NCBI GenBank assembly: GCA_963921425.1
Contig: OY992840.1
Location: 5,520,501-5,584,500, forward strand
DNA from: Dryas octopetala
Taxonomy: Eukaryota; Streptophyta; Magnoliopsida; Rosales; Rosaceae
Length of the DNA stretch: 64,000 nt
Reading direction: 5' to 3'
The notes under the pieces were generated by a model. The model was not told the DNA's origin and did no database searches. It saw only the letters and a program-made list of their open reading frames with translations. Numbering within the stretch: position 1 is the stretch's first letter; every line of letters begins with the position of its first letter. The position numbers and the translations under genes were made by a program. Positions 1 to 10,259 of the stretch are shown in pieces.

Positions 1-142
1 GTGCACCTATATGAAAAATTTGACCAAAACTACATTATAGTATGACTAGGAATAACTACAGAACAAACAAACAAAAACAAAAGCAATAATCTTGTCATTA
101 TGCCAGAAGCAATAGTGAAACTGCAATGACAAACAGACGTAC

Positions 143-937
143 CAAATGCGAAAGCTGCTTCGAGACACATCCTAGCTCCTTCTGCAATAAAGTTCATCAA
201 ACTTTGGTTAAAAATTAATTTATTTTACACTTGAAAAGCGAAAATATGAAATTGGTGAACTATTTAAAATCACAAAGGTAGGGTATGCAAAAAACTTCTC
301 CTTGTTCTTCGAACCCAGGTCATAAGGCGAAGTATAGTCCAAAATATCCGGACATAACAAATAATTCAAACGAAAATTAAGGAGTTAAAAGAAGCAGAAA
401 AGCTACATAAGGATTAGAAGAATATTGTCAATGCATATTCTCGGAAACCAAACAAAACAAAACATAAATATATATTGTCAATGCTACACAAGATTTAACA
501 TTTAACACTAATAAACCCAATTTACTAATTAAATAAACTTCGACCAACAAAAAAAAAAAAAACCCTTTTACTTTTCATGTTTACATATACATAAGCAACA
601 ACTCTTTTACCTTTAAGCGGGCGATTTCGAGTTCTTTGTCAAGTTCGGAGGCGCGAGCATTTGCAGGCAAAGCTGAAGAAGAAGCAGCAGTAGTAGCAGA
701 ATGGGAAACAGCATTGGTCGGCCTCTGAGAGAGCTCTCGCGGAGGGGAGTAGGTAATGGGATTGGAGTGAGAGTGAGAAGACCGCCATTGAAAGACTTGT
801 TGTTGATGTGGTTGCGGCGCGGAAAAGAGAGGAGGTTGGAGCTCAGAAGAGAGGGCACGCTCCTCTACTTGGATCAGTTGGTCCAAGAAATCAGCGTCCC
901 ATTCTTCTAATCCCTCCACTTTGCTCATCGTCTCCAC
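143..937 (-). CDS. SUV2: ATRIP/SUV2-like checkpoint protein, first two exons (partial)
   Basis: Two exons are visible: 937-611, which starts METMSKVEGLEEWDADFLDQ and ends at an AAG|GTAAAAG donor, and 181-143, after a TTGCAG acceptor, which adds 13 residues (KELGCVSKQLSHL) and ends at a GTACGT donor. Both junctions are phase 0 and the rest lies beyond the left edge. The acidic EEWDxDFLDQxIQVEE start, a Pro/Ser/Gln-rich linker and then a charged heptad-like helix match my memory of plant ATRIP homologues (SUV2/HUS2), which bind ATR in the DNA replication-stress checkpoint in the nucleus. The coiled coil would serve dimerisation. The start is the first ATG; a second ATG three codons on is possible. 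Recognition rests on a short N-terminal stretch, so another coiled-coil protein remains possible. The 182-610 stretch is intron. Confidence 0.6.
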
Positions 938-1394
938 TCTTCAGAGACTCTCAGGCTGAATCACTCACAAACTGTCCACCTTCTAATCCCTCTTTCGTTG
1001 GCTTCGATTCCCTTTTGAGTGCGGTAAAGAGATTTTGAAACAGAAAAGCACTTTTTTTTAATGTATTTTCAACGTTTGCCACTGCTTTTATAACCGAGGA
1101 GTATAATTTCAATTTCGAGTAAGTTTTGGACGAAAATTTTGACGAAAATTTTGATTAAACTTTTGATTTTAATAAAATTAGGTAAAAACGATAAAAATTA
1201 CTATTAAAATATAGAAATTTTGAGTTAAACTTAACTATATGTTTATTTAACATATAGTCTATTACATAAATAAAAAATGTTAAATAAATTAAATTATATA
1301 GTAGGTTTCATGTGATATAAAGTGAATATAATGCACGCTGAAGGTAAATACTGTTAAAAAAATTAGTCACTAATTAATAATTATATAAATAACA

Positions 1395-1530
1395 CCCTAA
1401 ACCCTATACCGTCTATATACTCTATACTCTGTAAGGCTATAACCCTTCATATATCCTATATCCTGTAAGGCTATACCCTCTATATACCTTATACTCTATA
1501 AGGTTATACCCTCTATATACCCTATATATA
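1395..1530. repeat. Tandem minisatellite, about four units of roughly 37 bp
   Basis: The unit resembles TAAGGCTATACCCTCTATAT followed by a CCTATACTC-like tail. Copies are degenerate. It lies in the left part of the hAT element, just inside its conserved end. Confidence 0.6.
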
Positions 1531-1589
1531 CCTTATATTATTAAATTTACTCAACCCTACCTCCTAAACCATAAATCACTCCATAAATC

Positions 1590-2060
1590 TTAAAAGGTCT
1601 ATTGACTTTAGGTACCAAATTATAATATTTTTTCATTTCAACTACTAAAACATTTATGTCATTTCACTTTAGGTACTAAATTTCAGTTTATATACCAACT
1701 TTAAAAAACATGGTTATATCGAACTGTGACTGTCTAACAGTCATAACTTTTTTATTGATTTATTATTTTTTCAATATTTATAAGGCTTAAACTTTAATAT
1801 TTACTCTTTGGGTTATAAGACTTCATCCCCCAAACCTAAATCAAAAGTATGAAACCCTTAAAAATTTTGATTTTTTATAAATTTTAAATAGTCACAACTG
1901 TGACTGTTCGACAATTACAACTGTAATTGTTCGACAGTCACAATTGTATAACAAACTGATTTGTGACCTAATCCAAAATGTTTTACTCTAGATTAGTACC
2001 TAAACTAAAAAAAATTAGTGTCTTGCTGTTTTTTCAAAAAACCATTGATATTTGGTATTT
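1590..2060. repeat. AT-rich foldback-like stretch with short palindromes
   Basis: Short self-complementary pieces built on CACAACTGTGACTGTTCGACA-like words repeat at 1720-1750 and 1888-1950. The edges (ACTTTAGGTACCAAATT near 1610 and its rough complement near 2045) suggest an old MITE. I see no gene here, nor in 2061-2426. Confidence 0.35.
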
Positions 2061-2426
2061 AATCCTAATTTTCTCAGTCTTAAATTATATTAAACTTATA
2101 TAAAATTATAAACTTAAATACTCCATAGTGATATTTAGTTTATAAACTTATATAAAATTACTAAATGCATATTATAGTTTTTCTATAAAAAAATAAAATA
2201 AAAAAACCATATTATAGTTTATATTGTTTTAAACTTTTAATTAGGTTTTATTACATTTTTAATATTTTAATATCTAACAAAAAAACATCTTTAAATATGT
2301 AATGTATATAGTTTTAGTACAAAGTTTTTAATTAAACTAGTTAATACCCATAGATTATGTAATTATGTTTTTTTTTTGTACAAAAATTATATAATTATGT
2401 TTATATAGTTATTTAGTTTATATATG

Positions 2427-2672
2427 TGTTGTAAATATTATTAATTATGTGATTGTCCATTATCATGTTCAATATTTATCTCATGTATTATCTAGAGCAA
2501 TTGTATAGATAATTAAGAGGAGTCCAATTCATTGTAAAATAGAAGACCTTAAGGGTCTATCCCAGGTCATCCAAGAGCCTATAAATAGAGACTTTATGTG
2601 AATGAGAAATATACTCTGATTACTTCCCAATCTCTCTTATGTTCTCTCTACATTTCGCTTTATTTTATAATA
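2427..2672 (+). repeat. 5' LTR of the copia element
   Basis: It starts with TG and ends with TA, where the partner LTR ends CA. A TATA-like TATAAATAGAG (about 2580) followed by a CT-rich leader marks the likely promoter of the element. Confidence 0.85.
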
Positions 2673-3226
2673 CGTTATCAGCACGAGAGCTCTGATATAA
2701 TTTTTATACAAGCCGATGACAATTGAGAGGCTTTTATTATTAAGAAGCATGAGCTTATGTGCTCAAATTCGATGCTCTTATTTCGCTTATTTATTCATGG
2801 CTATAGTTTTATATTTCATATTTCATTATCGGCATGAGTTAGATAGAGCAGCTGTTTGAGTTTAGAAGCCTAAAGTTTTCTCTCACATGATTCCCTTCTG
2901 TTATTTCATGAGTATTGGTTGATCTCTATTATTCTAATATGGTATAACTATGAAGCTCCAGTATCCCATCACGTACTATTCTTTTGTTATCAGCTTAGAG
3001 CAATCTCTTTTTGATTGATCATCTCTTAAATTTATATGTTCGTAAATGGTGATTGGCTATATGTGATGTTAATATATTTATATGTATATATGAATTATTC
3101 AAGTGTATTGTATATCATCATGTTCAAATCATTTGCCACGGACTAGGTATTAATATAAGATTAATTATCTCGTCATGCTTATTTGGATATGTGTTGTTAG
3201 GAGATAAGCCAAATTTATTTGGATAT

Positions 3227-3415
3227 CAGTAATGCTACACTTACCACATTTTTATACCACAATTTCATACCATCTTACATGGCATTTATATATTTGACAC
3301 TAAAAATTAAAAAATAAAATCTAAAAAAGAAAAAGGAAATACCCTTCCAATAAAGTAATGACACATCAAGTGTGATACAAATGTGGGAAAAAAATGTAAG
3401 ATAACTACATTATTG
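3227..3415. mobile_element. MITE (MULE-type), copy 1, inside the copia element
   Basis: Nine-base target duplications TTTGGATAT flank it exactly (3218-3226 and 3416-3424). Its termini are inverted repeats (CAGTAATGCTACACTTACC at the left, with a degraded complement at the right). A second copy lies at 26632-26831. A 9-bp duplication is usual for Mutator-like elements. Confidence 0.75.
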
Positions 3416-3589
3416 TTTGGATATCTATTACAATGATATATATAATATTATGAACAGTAGATTTCATAAGTCAAAAGGCTATTGAATCACTTCTAACGAT
3501 TGGTAGATGTTGAGATCTATTATCACATACTCATGATTTCGTTTGATAGTGCACGCTACTACATATGCATCTTTGTTCAATAAGGTGTT

Positions 3590-4035
3590 AATGATACAGC
3601 GCCGGTGAGCACTCGGCAGCGTCGACCCACTGTCGCAATCTGCAGCCGCAATCCGCCATGAAGTGTTTTACTCCTCCACTCGCCCAGAGTCGCGATCTGC
3701 AACCACGACCCACCGCGACTCATCCGCTGCGACCCAGCCCAATCGACCACTATAGCCGTTGGAGCGAAGCACCGAAACCCACGGTGGCTCCCTCTGTTTT
3801 TCTGGTGACTCTGGCCGCTGTTGGCTGATGGTCTTGTGTTGGTTTGGTTCCCCTTGTTGTGTTCTTACTGTTTGCAGGTTCCATTCCATGAGGTCGTCGA
3901 TGATTGCAGGGAAGCCATGAGCTCCTGTTTGAGTTTTCTAATTTTGAGAACCAGAAGAGAGAGCACCGAACGAAAAAAAATAATAATGATGAAACAGAAT
4001 AAAAGGAGAAATGAGAGATTCTCCCAGCACGCGCA
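3590..4035. other. GC-rich gene-like stretch of unknown origin within the copia element
   Basis: Base composition changes sharply to GC-rich between two AT-rich segments. It contains repeated CGCGATCTGCAACC-like words. No recognisable protein is seen in either strand. It may be captured host sequence. Confidence 0.3.
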
Positions 4036-4099
4036 AAAAAAAAAAAATAGTAAAGGTTTTCTTTTTCTTTTACATTATAATATTAGTCTATGAGATTAT

Positions 4100-4515
4100 G
4101 GCCCCGTTTGGGATTGTTGTGGAGGACCCAAAAGCTGCTGTGGATGACAATTCTCAATCACCCACAGCAATTTTGGTGTTTGGTAAAAAAATGAAAAAGT
4201 GCTTTGTTCCACAATTCTCAACTCCCCACAGCAAAAATAGAAAGCAAGTTTGTAGGTGCTTTTGAAAGCTGCAGTGAATCACAGCAACAATGAAAATTTT
4301 ATTTTATCAATAATACCCTCATTTTAGTAATTATAAATAACCACAGCAGTTTTACATTACAATTTACCAAACACTTTCATACTGCTTTTTGTACTCACAA
4401 CACTTTTGAAAATATAATTTACCAAACATTCAACTTCTTTACTTCACAGCTGACTTTACTTCACAGTTGCTTTACTTCACAACCGTTTTTTCTCACAGCA
4501 ATCCCAAACTAAGCC
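4100..4515. mobile_element. MITE with GTTTGGGATTG-type inverted ends, inside the copia element
   Basis: The left end GGCCCCGTTTGGGATTGTTG and the right end, read inverted, GGCTTAGTTTGGGATTGCTG form terminal inverted repeats. The interior repeats CACAGCA words. No clear target duplication was found. It looks like a non-autonomous hAT-type element. Confidence 0.55.
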
Positions 4516-4789
4516 TAAATACTATTGCCCAACATATATTGTTGCATAGTTTTTGTTTCATTTGTCGGCAGCATATATTAAATATACTAAAGGATATTTA
4601 TTAAGTCTAAAGGAAGCCAGCAAAGTGGTGATCAACATAGATTAATATATACATATTTTATATGTATGTTATTTTATTGGAATTAACCATTGCAGATCCG
4701 AATCAACTCTCTTTAGGAGTTGTTTTATATTTGATTATTTATATGAATGAGGAAGGACATGAGTTTCCTCCATGTATATATAATAAATA

Positions 4790-7300
4790 GGAACCCGAAG
4801 TTCCATGAATTTTAATTAAGGACTTGAAGTTCCTTGATTCTATTAATCATAAGGACCTGAATTTCCTTATATGAACACATGGATTATGAAGTTCCTTGAC
4901 CCATATACAAGGACCTGAAGTTCCTTGACCTTAATTATTATAAGGGCCTGAAGTTCCTTATCATATAACCCAATCAAAACCTGAAGTTTTGAGCAAATCA
5001 TTTTTGGCTTGAAGTTCAAAATATATGAATCTTGTTAAGAACCGGAAGTTCTAACATAGCATATACATAAAGGAAATGAGGACTTGAAGTCTAAATAGAT
5101 ATGAACTTGAAGTTCAAAACTCAAACTTTTTAGACTCAGAAGTTTTAAAATTAAATTTAAGTCCATGTTTTGAATCTGGAACATGAAGTTTCAAAAATAT
5201 GTTAAGTGGACATGATGTTCATGTTATGACTTTTAAGGAGCAAATATTTAGAACCCGAAGTTCTAACCTACTCAAAATTCAAGGTTTTTGGGAATACATA
5301 GGAACATATTATTGGTATTTTGCCAATATTGATTGAACCAGAAGTTCAGATCTATAAATATTAGATGTTGTACATTGTTAATTAATTATTTTCATTATGT
5401 ACACTAGTTGGCTATATCATTTTCTTTAAATAGAACCTGAAGTTCTAAATCTTTAATCTATACTACATTTATGCCTCCAATCACGGAATGGAGATATCAA
5501 ACTTATAAAGAAATTGATATTCTAACGCATACAAAGTGAAGTTCTTTATTCCTTGGTTTTACTTAAAACTTGAGAAATTTGAAGTTCATGAAAAATAGGA
5601 TCAGAACATGTAGTTGAACATTAAACAGTCAAATAAGAACCTGAAGTTCTTTGACTTTTTGTTTCTATATTAGAAGTGGATGAAAATTGGAGATGCGATA
5701 GAACCTAATGTTCTTATGATTGATTAAAATTTGTAGTTCAATGTGCATTACTTAATCAAGTTAGAACCTGAAGTTCCTTGATCTTCATGCGTTATGTTAT
5801 AGAATCAAATTGAACTAGAAGTTCTTTGATCTATCATTCCATGATTTAGAACTCAAATTTTTCATAACTCCATAAGTTTTCTTATGGACCTGAAGTTCTT
5901 GATTAAGTTTAGATTAAGCAGAAAGCCTTTATTCATATGAGCTTGTAGTTCTATACTTTAACAAGATTTAAGAACCCGAAGTTCTGTTTATATTTTGTAT
6001 AGAAACTTGAAGTTTCATAGCTTTTAATGAACTTGAAGTTTCATAGCTTCAATTTAGAACATTTTGGCATATATGTTCATCATTAATTTATTGATTCTCA
6101 TTATAACCTAAAGTTAGATGCTGAAGAATTATTTGAAACCAGAAGTTTCATATATCTACATATGCATTGCAAACCTGATTATGTTTCGTATTTATATAAC
6201 CTGAAGTTATATAAGCAATTGAGTTTGTATAACCACTCACTTTATTAATTTTTATATATGCACTTATGAAAATTTTCTCGTCGTTAGGGGGAGAAATGAC
6301 CGTTCCTGAAGAACGGCGTGAAAATTGCATATACTAGTCTTTTTCATACCATTCAATATGGGAATGAGATATGAATTATAATGCAAATCTAGTGAATGCA
6401 TTTATTGAAAGCTAGATGCATATATATACAACGAAACTGCAAAGTCACATATATATGGAAGTTTTATATATGTCAACATGGATTGATGTCCTAACATGGT
6501 AGTCCATCAATTTGGCGGAAAATGGTATACTGCACGCCTGAAACGTGACAAATCTATAGGTTCCAAAATTTAGCTCCCCAGAAGTGGAGAGTATATGAAA
6601 TGGTCCACATAAGCCTAATTAATTAAATTTAAAGATCCACATTATGTACACAAATCATCCTAGAAGAGATGACAGTCCCTGAAGAGACTATAAAAGCCCC
6701 TGAAAAGGCATGTGTACCAATTACAAAGATATATATATTTATACCTAATGCATGCAAATGAGAATTGTGAGATCATTGATACAATGATGATATATTTTGT
6801 TTATTGTAGCTACTAAAGATCATCATGGGCTATAATAATGTGGAACCACGTTTACTATAAATGTCGACAAAATTAAATGATTGGCCAAACTGGAAAGAGG
6901 CAATTCCAGTAGAATTGAATATCATTATAAACGTGGAATAATGAGAACTTATAGTTCAGACAGCAAAGATGTTAACCATGAAGGTTATAGAGTGTTTGAA
7001 ATAAAGTGAATGAATTCACTATTTATAATGTCACAAGGTTTCTCTAAAGAAGCATGAGATTGTGGTTATATATTCTCCTGTTATAGATGCAACCGCATTT
7101 TAACAAATTTTGGTAAATTAAATGTGTTTATTGCATATGGAGAAAACCTTTAGAGATTATAAAATGCCTGAAGCATATCGCCAGAAGCGATTTCCTATAA
7201 GATATATGACAAATTACTAAGTCAAATCCCAAATTGAAAGTGTCATGAAATATTATGTGCCTGAAGCAAATCCTTGAAGGATTGAAAGAGCCTGAAGCTC
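4790..7300 (+). repeat. Array of short hairpins: constant NNGAA loop, covarying stems
   Basis: At least 18 perfect hairpins share the form stem-C-NNGAA-G-stem. The loop is CTGAA, CCGAA, TTGAA, CAGAA or TAGAA. Stems counted with the C-G closing pair: 4790-4804 (5 bp), 4974-4992 (7), 5102-5116 (5), 5248-5266 (7), 5334-5348 (5), 5431-5447 (6), 5636-5650 (5), 5812-5824 (4), 5971-5985 (5), 6002-6016 (5), 6134-6150 (6), 6192-6214 (9), 6300-6316 (6), 7164-7176 (4), 7177-7191 (5), 7258-7268 (3), 7270-7282 (4) and 7288-7300 (4). Many imperfect relatives lie between, especially from 4750 to 6210. Most stems end AAC/GTT, but CCGTTC/GAACGG, ATCGC/GCGAT and GAGC/GCTC share nothing with them. All loops have the same orientation. 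Confidence 0.75.
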
Positions 7301-7990
7301 AAAGTATGTACTCAACCTTAACACTATGAATATGGTCAAAATCGCCTTATTGAGTACTTTGATTAGAACCCGAATTCGGAAATTGTTGCAACATATTCAA
7401 ATTTTTGAAAGAAGTTATGAATTAATTAAGGCTCATAAAGAGCTCATAAGATTATTGAATGCTTGAATATTGGATTTGATATAAATGACATTGGGAAATG
7501 AAAATAGTGTCTCGAGCTGCATATCGAGTACAGTACTAGTGAAATTCTTATACCCAACGGTATTTGGTCTATTGGCATTAAGACTGATTACTTGCTTCCT
7601 AAGTAAGGTGTAAAGAAGATTTTTGGTCCAGAAGCATCATATCTTAATGTGCCTTATTCAACTTAAACACAATGATGTAGACCGAATATAGCATCGGTGA
7701 TTGTGCCATATAATTTTTCCAATACTCAAAGTATTTTCATAATAATTCATCTCTTTTAGAGATAATTGTTTCTAACTACTTCATTTAGTGGAATTATATT
7801 TTGTTTGTATTGCTGCAATCTCTACAGGATTTCAATATATGATGACAAATATATAACCCCTGATAGTATGGAAGCCATGTTCATACAGGCATTGTCAAAC
7901 TCCACTCTCTAGAAGATGGGATGTGAGATATCATTATTTGCTGGATTATTGAGCAAGTCAAATTAAAGCTTGTTGTTATCAGGGGGAGCA
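6861..7990 (+). pseudogene. Degenerate copia pol remnant (RT/RNase H part)
   Basis: Short readable pieces match copia polyproteins: YSPVIDAT near 7066 (the RT start region), MPEAYRQKRF near 7163, then GPEASYLNVPYST near 7624 (the RNase H region). Upstream, pieces such as LGGEMTVPEERRE (about 6285) resemble the integrase-RT linker. Stops and frame changes are frequent, so no protein is expected. The assignment comes from fragment wording. Confidence 0.5.
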
Positions 7991-8004
7991 TCCAACCATT
8001 TTGC

Positions 8005-8410
8005 GTGTTGTACTCTTTTCCCTTCGACTAGGTTTTGTCCCATCGGGTTTTTCCTAGCAAGGTTTTAATGAGGCAAAGCGCATCCAACATAGTATCAGTG
8101 ATATTGCAAAAGTTGCACTCTTTTTCCTTCGCTTTGGTTTTGTCCCATTGAGTTTTTCAAGCAAGGTTTTAACGAGACAACCTTCACTGATTGGAGAAAT
8201 ATATCAACATTAGGGGGACCGTGCTATCAAACATTGTACTCTTTTTCCTTCGTCCAAGATTTTTGTCCCATTGGGTTTTCCTGGCAAGGTTTTAATGAGG
8301 CAGTGTCGTGCGCCCATCATAGCTATCAGAAACACATGAAAATTGTACTCTTTTCCTTGGCTAGTCTTTTTCCCATAGGGTTTTGGCTAGTAAGGTTTTT
8401 TATGAGGCAA
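8005..8410 (+). repeat. Four tandem copies, period about 110 bp, at the 3' end of the copia element
   Basis: Each copy carries GTACTCTTTTTCCTTCG, then TTTTGTCCCATTGGGTTTT and AGCAAGGTTTTAATGAGGCA. Starts lie near 8009, 8117, 8235 and 8346. In related copia elements this sequence occurs just after the pol stop and before the polypurine tract. Confidence 0.7.
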
Positions 8411-8441
8411 TTGTCATATTCAATGGACATCCATGGGGGAG

Positions 8442-8688
8442 TGTTGTAAATATTATTAATTATGTGGTTGTCCATTATCATGTTCAATATTTATCTCCTG
8501 CATTATATAGAGCAATTGTATAGATAATTAAGAGGAGTCCAATTCATTGTAAAATATGAGACCTTAAAGGTCTATCTCAGGTCATCCAAGAGCCTATAAA
8601 TAGAGGGCTTATGTGAATGAGAAATATATTCTGATTCCTTCTCAATTCTCTCTTATGTTATCTCTACATTTTTCTTTATTTTATAACA
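8442..8688 (+). repeat. 3' LTR of the copia element
   Basis: It is the direct partner of 2427-2672, starting TGTTGTAAAT directly after the polypurine tract and ending AACA. The hAT sequence resumes at 8689. Confidence 0.85.
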
Positions 8689-9361
8689 GTTTTTATTTTT
8701 TTATTAAATTTTTTATACTTGAAATTCCTAAAACTCTAAAAATCTAAAAAATTATAAAACATATTACTTCCACATGATTCAAACACAAGACCAATAGAAG
8801 AAGGAAAGTCTCATCCACTAGACCATTGAATTGTTATGAGTTTTAGTCCAAAATATTATACTCATATTCATATTTTTTAATAAACTAATATTAATAAATT
8901 TAATATATTATATATCAAGTTGTTAACCACTTAACCCTAACATATCTCTTCAACCATTCTTTCTCAACTTTGTGCCGCCTCTTCTCTTCTCTCTCTCTCC
9001 CTCCCTTATCTTCGTTTCTCAGTTCTTCTCAGTTCTCTCTCTCCCCTCTCTCTCTTGCATCTATGTCACCTCACTCTCTCTTTCCGTCGATCTCTATTTT
9101 GGGTCGTGGGGAGGAGCCAGCGGGGGAATGGGTTGGGAATGCAGAGAAGTCGTCGGGGGGGAGAGAGCTGGGAAATGCTAAAAATGAATGGGTTTATCAA
9201 AATTTCGCCAAATTTCATCAAAAGTTTACAAAAACACATGTGCGGCAGCTTCGAAATTTCACCGAAAAATTAACAAAAATTAATGGATATGTTAAATTTC
9301 GGGACCCTTAAAAAACGAAAATTTCGCCGAAATTTTTGAAATTTCATTCCTTGTTTATAAC

Positions 9362-10000
9362 TACTTTTATAACTACAAAAGTAAAAGCGTTTTTGATAGT
9401 GTTTGGCAAAAATAAATTAAAAGTGGGCGCGTTTGGCACTGCTTCTTGGAAGCGTTTTTACTGGAAGCACTTCTATTAAGAAGCACAAAAATATTTTTAT
9501 AAAAATTCTAAGTAGTTCATACAAAATCACTTGGACGTGCTCCCTAAACCCTAAACCCTTCCTAAGGAAGCACCTGACAGGTACTTCTCAAAAAACCCCT
9601 TAAAAGCACTTTTAGAATCCAAAAGTACTTTTATTTATTTTGTCAAACGTTTCCAAAAAGCGCTTCTACTAATTTCAAAGCACTTTTGATAATTCTAAAA
9701 GTAGTGTCAAACGTAATAAATTATAAAAGCGTTTTTAAGAGGTTTTTTGAGAAGCACGTATTAGGTGCTTTCTCGAGAAACACTTCCAAATACTTTTAAG
9801 ACTTGTTTAAGAATGCTTCTATAAAAAAATGCTTTTACTCAGTAGCGCTTTCAATATTAGCGCTTTTACAAAAAAAGAGTTTGTTGTTTGGATGTCAACC
9901 ATAAAAGTGTTTTTCTACTATATAAAAGCGTTTTTACTATTGTTCATAATGTTTGGCTATCTAATAAAAAAGTGTTTTTATTATTGATAAATTATTATAA
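9362..10000. repeat. Foldback region rich in AAAAGCGCTTTT/GAAGCACTT words (MITE cluster)
   Basis: Many copies of AAGCGCTTTT, AAAGCACTTTT and GAAGCAC occur in both orientations, a pattern common in plant MITEs. A related stretch lies at 19616-19905, the other side of the Harbinger remnant, so the two may include its ends. Exact termini were not resolved. Confidence 0.45.
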
Positions 10001-10259
10001 AGGGCATTACATTTTTTCATAAATATTTATAAACAAAATCAATAAAGATCGAATACTGTCATATATTTATAATTCATACACCAACCAATGCATCAATTAA
10101 ATTATAAAAGAATGAAAACTATACATAATAAATTTTTAATGCCAAATAAAACGTCATTGATAGTTAATTGAAGAAAAAAAATGTTAAATTGTTGGGTTGC
10201 AATCAAATTTGGCATAAGTTTCAACTAGACATGAGAAGATTTGCAATTCTCTCTCATTC

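Larger units (their letters stand above)
2427..8688 (+). mobile_element. Ty1/copia LTR retrotransposon, degenerate, nested in the hAT
   Basis: Two direct LTRs of about 246 bp bound it (2427-2672 and 8442-8688), both starting TGTTGTAAATATTATTAATT and ending ATTTTATAA[T/C]A. By eye they differ at about fifteen sites. A purine-rich tract (ATGGGGGAG, about 8433-8441) precedes the 3' LTR, and CGTTATCAGCACGAG follows the 5' LTR as the primer-binding region. The 3' coding end resembles copia RT/RNase H. No convincing 5-bp target duplication is seen, so one end may have changed. The interior holds two MITEs, a GC-rich stretch, a hairpin array and a short tandem repeat. No intact gag or pol remains. 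Confidence 0.85.
1095..9353 (-). mobile_element. hAT transposon (non-autonomous), host of a nested copia element
   Basis: Exact 8-bp target duplications TTTATAAC flank it (1087-1094 and 9354-9361). The ends are imperfect inverted repeats: the left begins CGAGGAGTATAATTTC and the right, read inverted, CAAGGAATGAAATTTC. About 270 bases at the left (1120-1395) and about 170 at the right (9185-9353) resemble the two ends of the second hAT at 41668-46617, so both belong to one family. Without the nested retrotransposon (2427-8688) it is about 2.0 kb with no transposase, so it was probably mobilised in trans. Strand is inferred from the coding copy. Confidence 0.8.

Noticed and set aside
3668..3889. 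Minus-strand open frame of 73 codons
   Set aside because: It has a Trp/Arg-rich composition, lies inside a retrotransposon, and matches no protein that I know.
4790..6210. CRISPR-like array
   Set aside because: Spacing is irregular, there is no constant 25-40-bp repeat, and the host is a plant.
4790..7300. CTGAA-containing hairpins as hammerhead ribozymes
   Set aside because: The hammerhead core needs CTGANGA and GAAA around a three-way junction. Here CTGAA is merely the loop of a simple hairpin.
2427..8688. Target duplication TTTAT/TTTTA for the copia element
   Set aside because: The bases do not match when the LTR ends are set by comparing the two LTRs. AT-rich similarity alone is not support.
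8970..9311. Open frame of 113 codons
   Set aside because: It runs from a CT-rich leader into the terminal sequence of the hAT element, with Ser/Pro low-complexity and no family signal.
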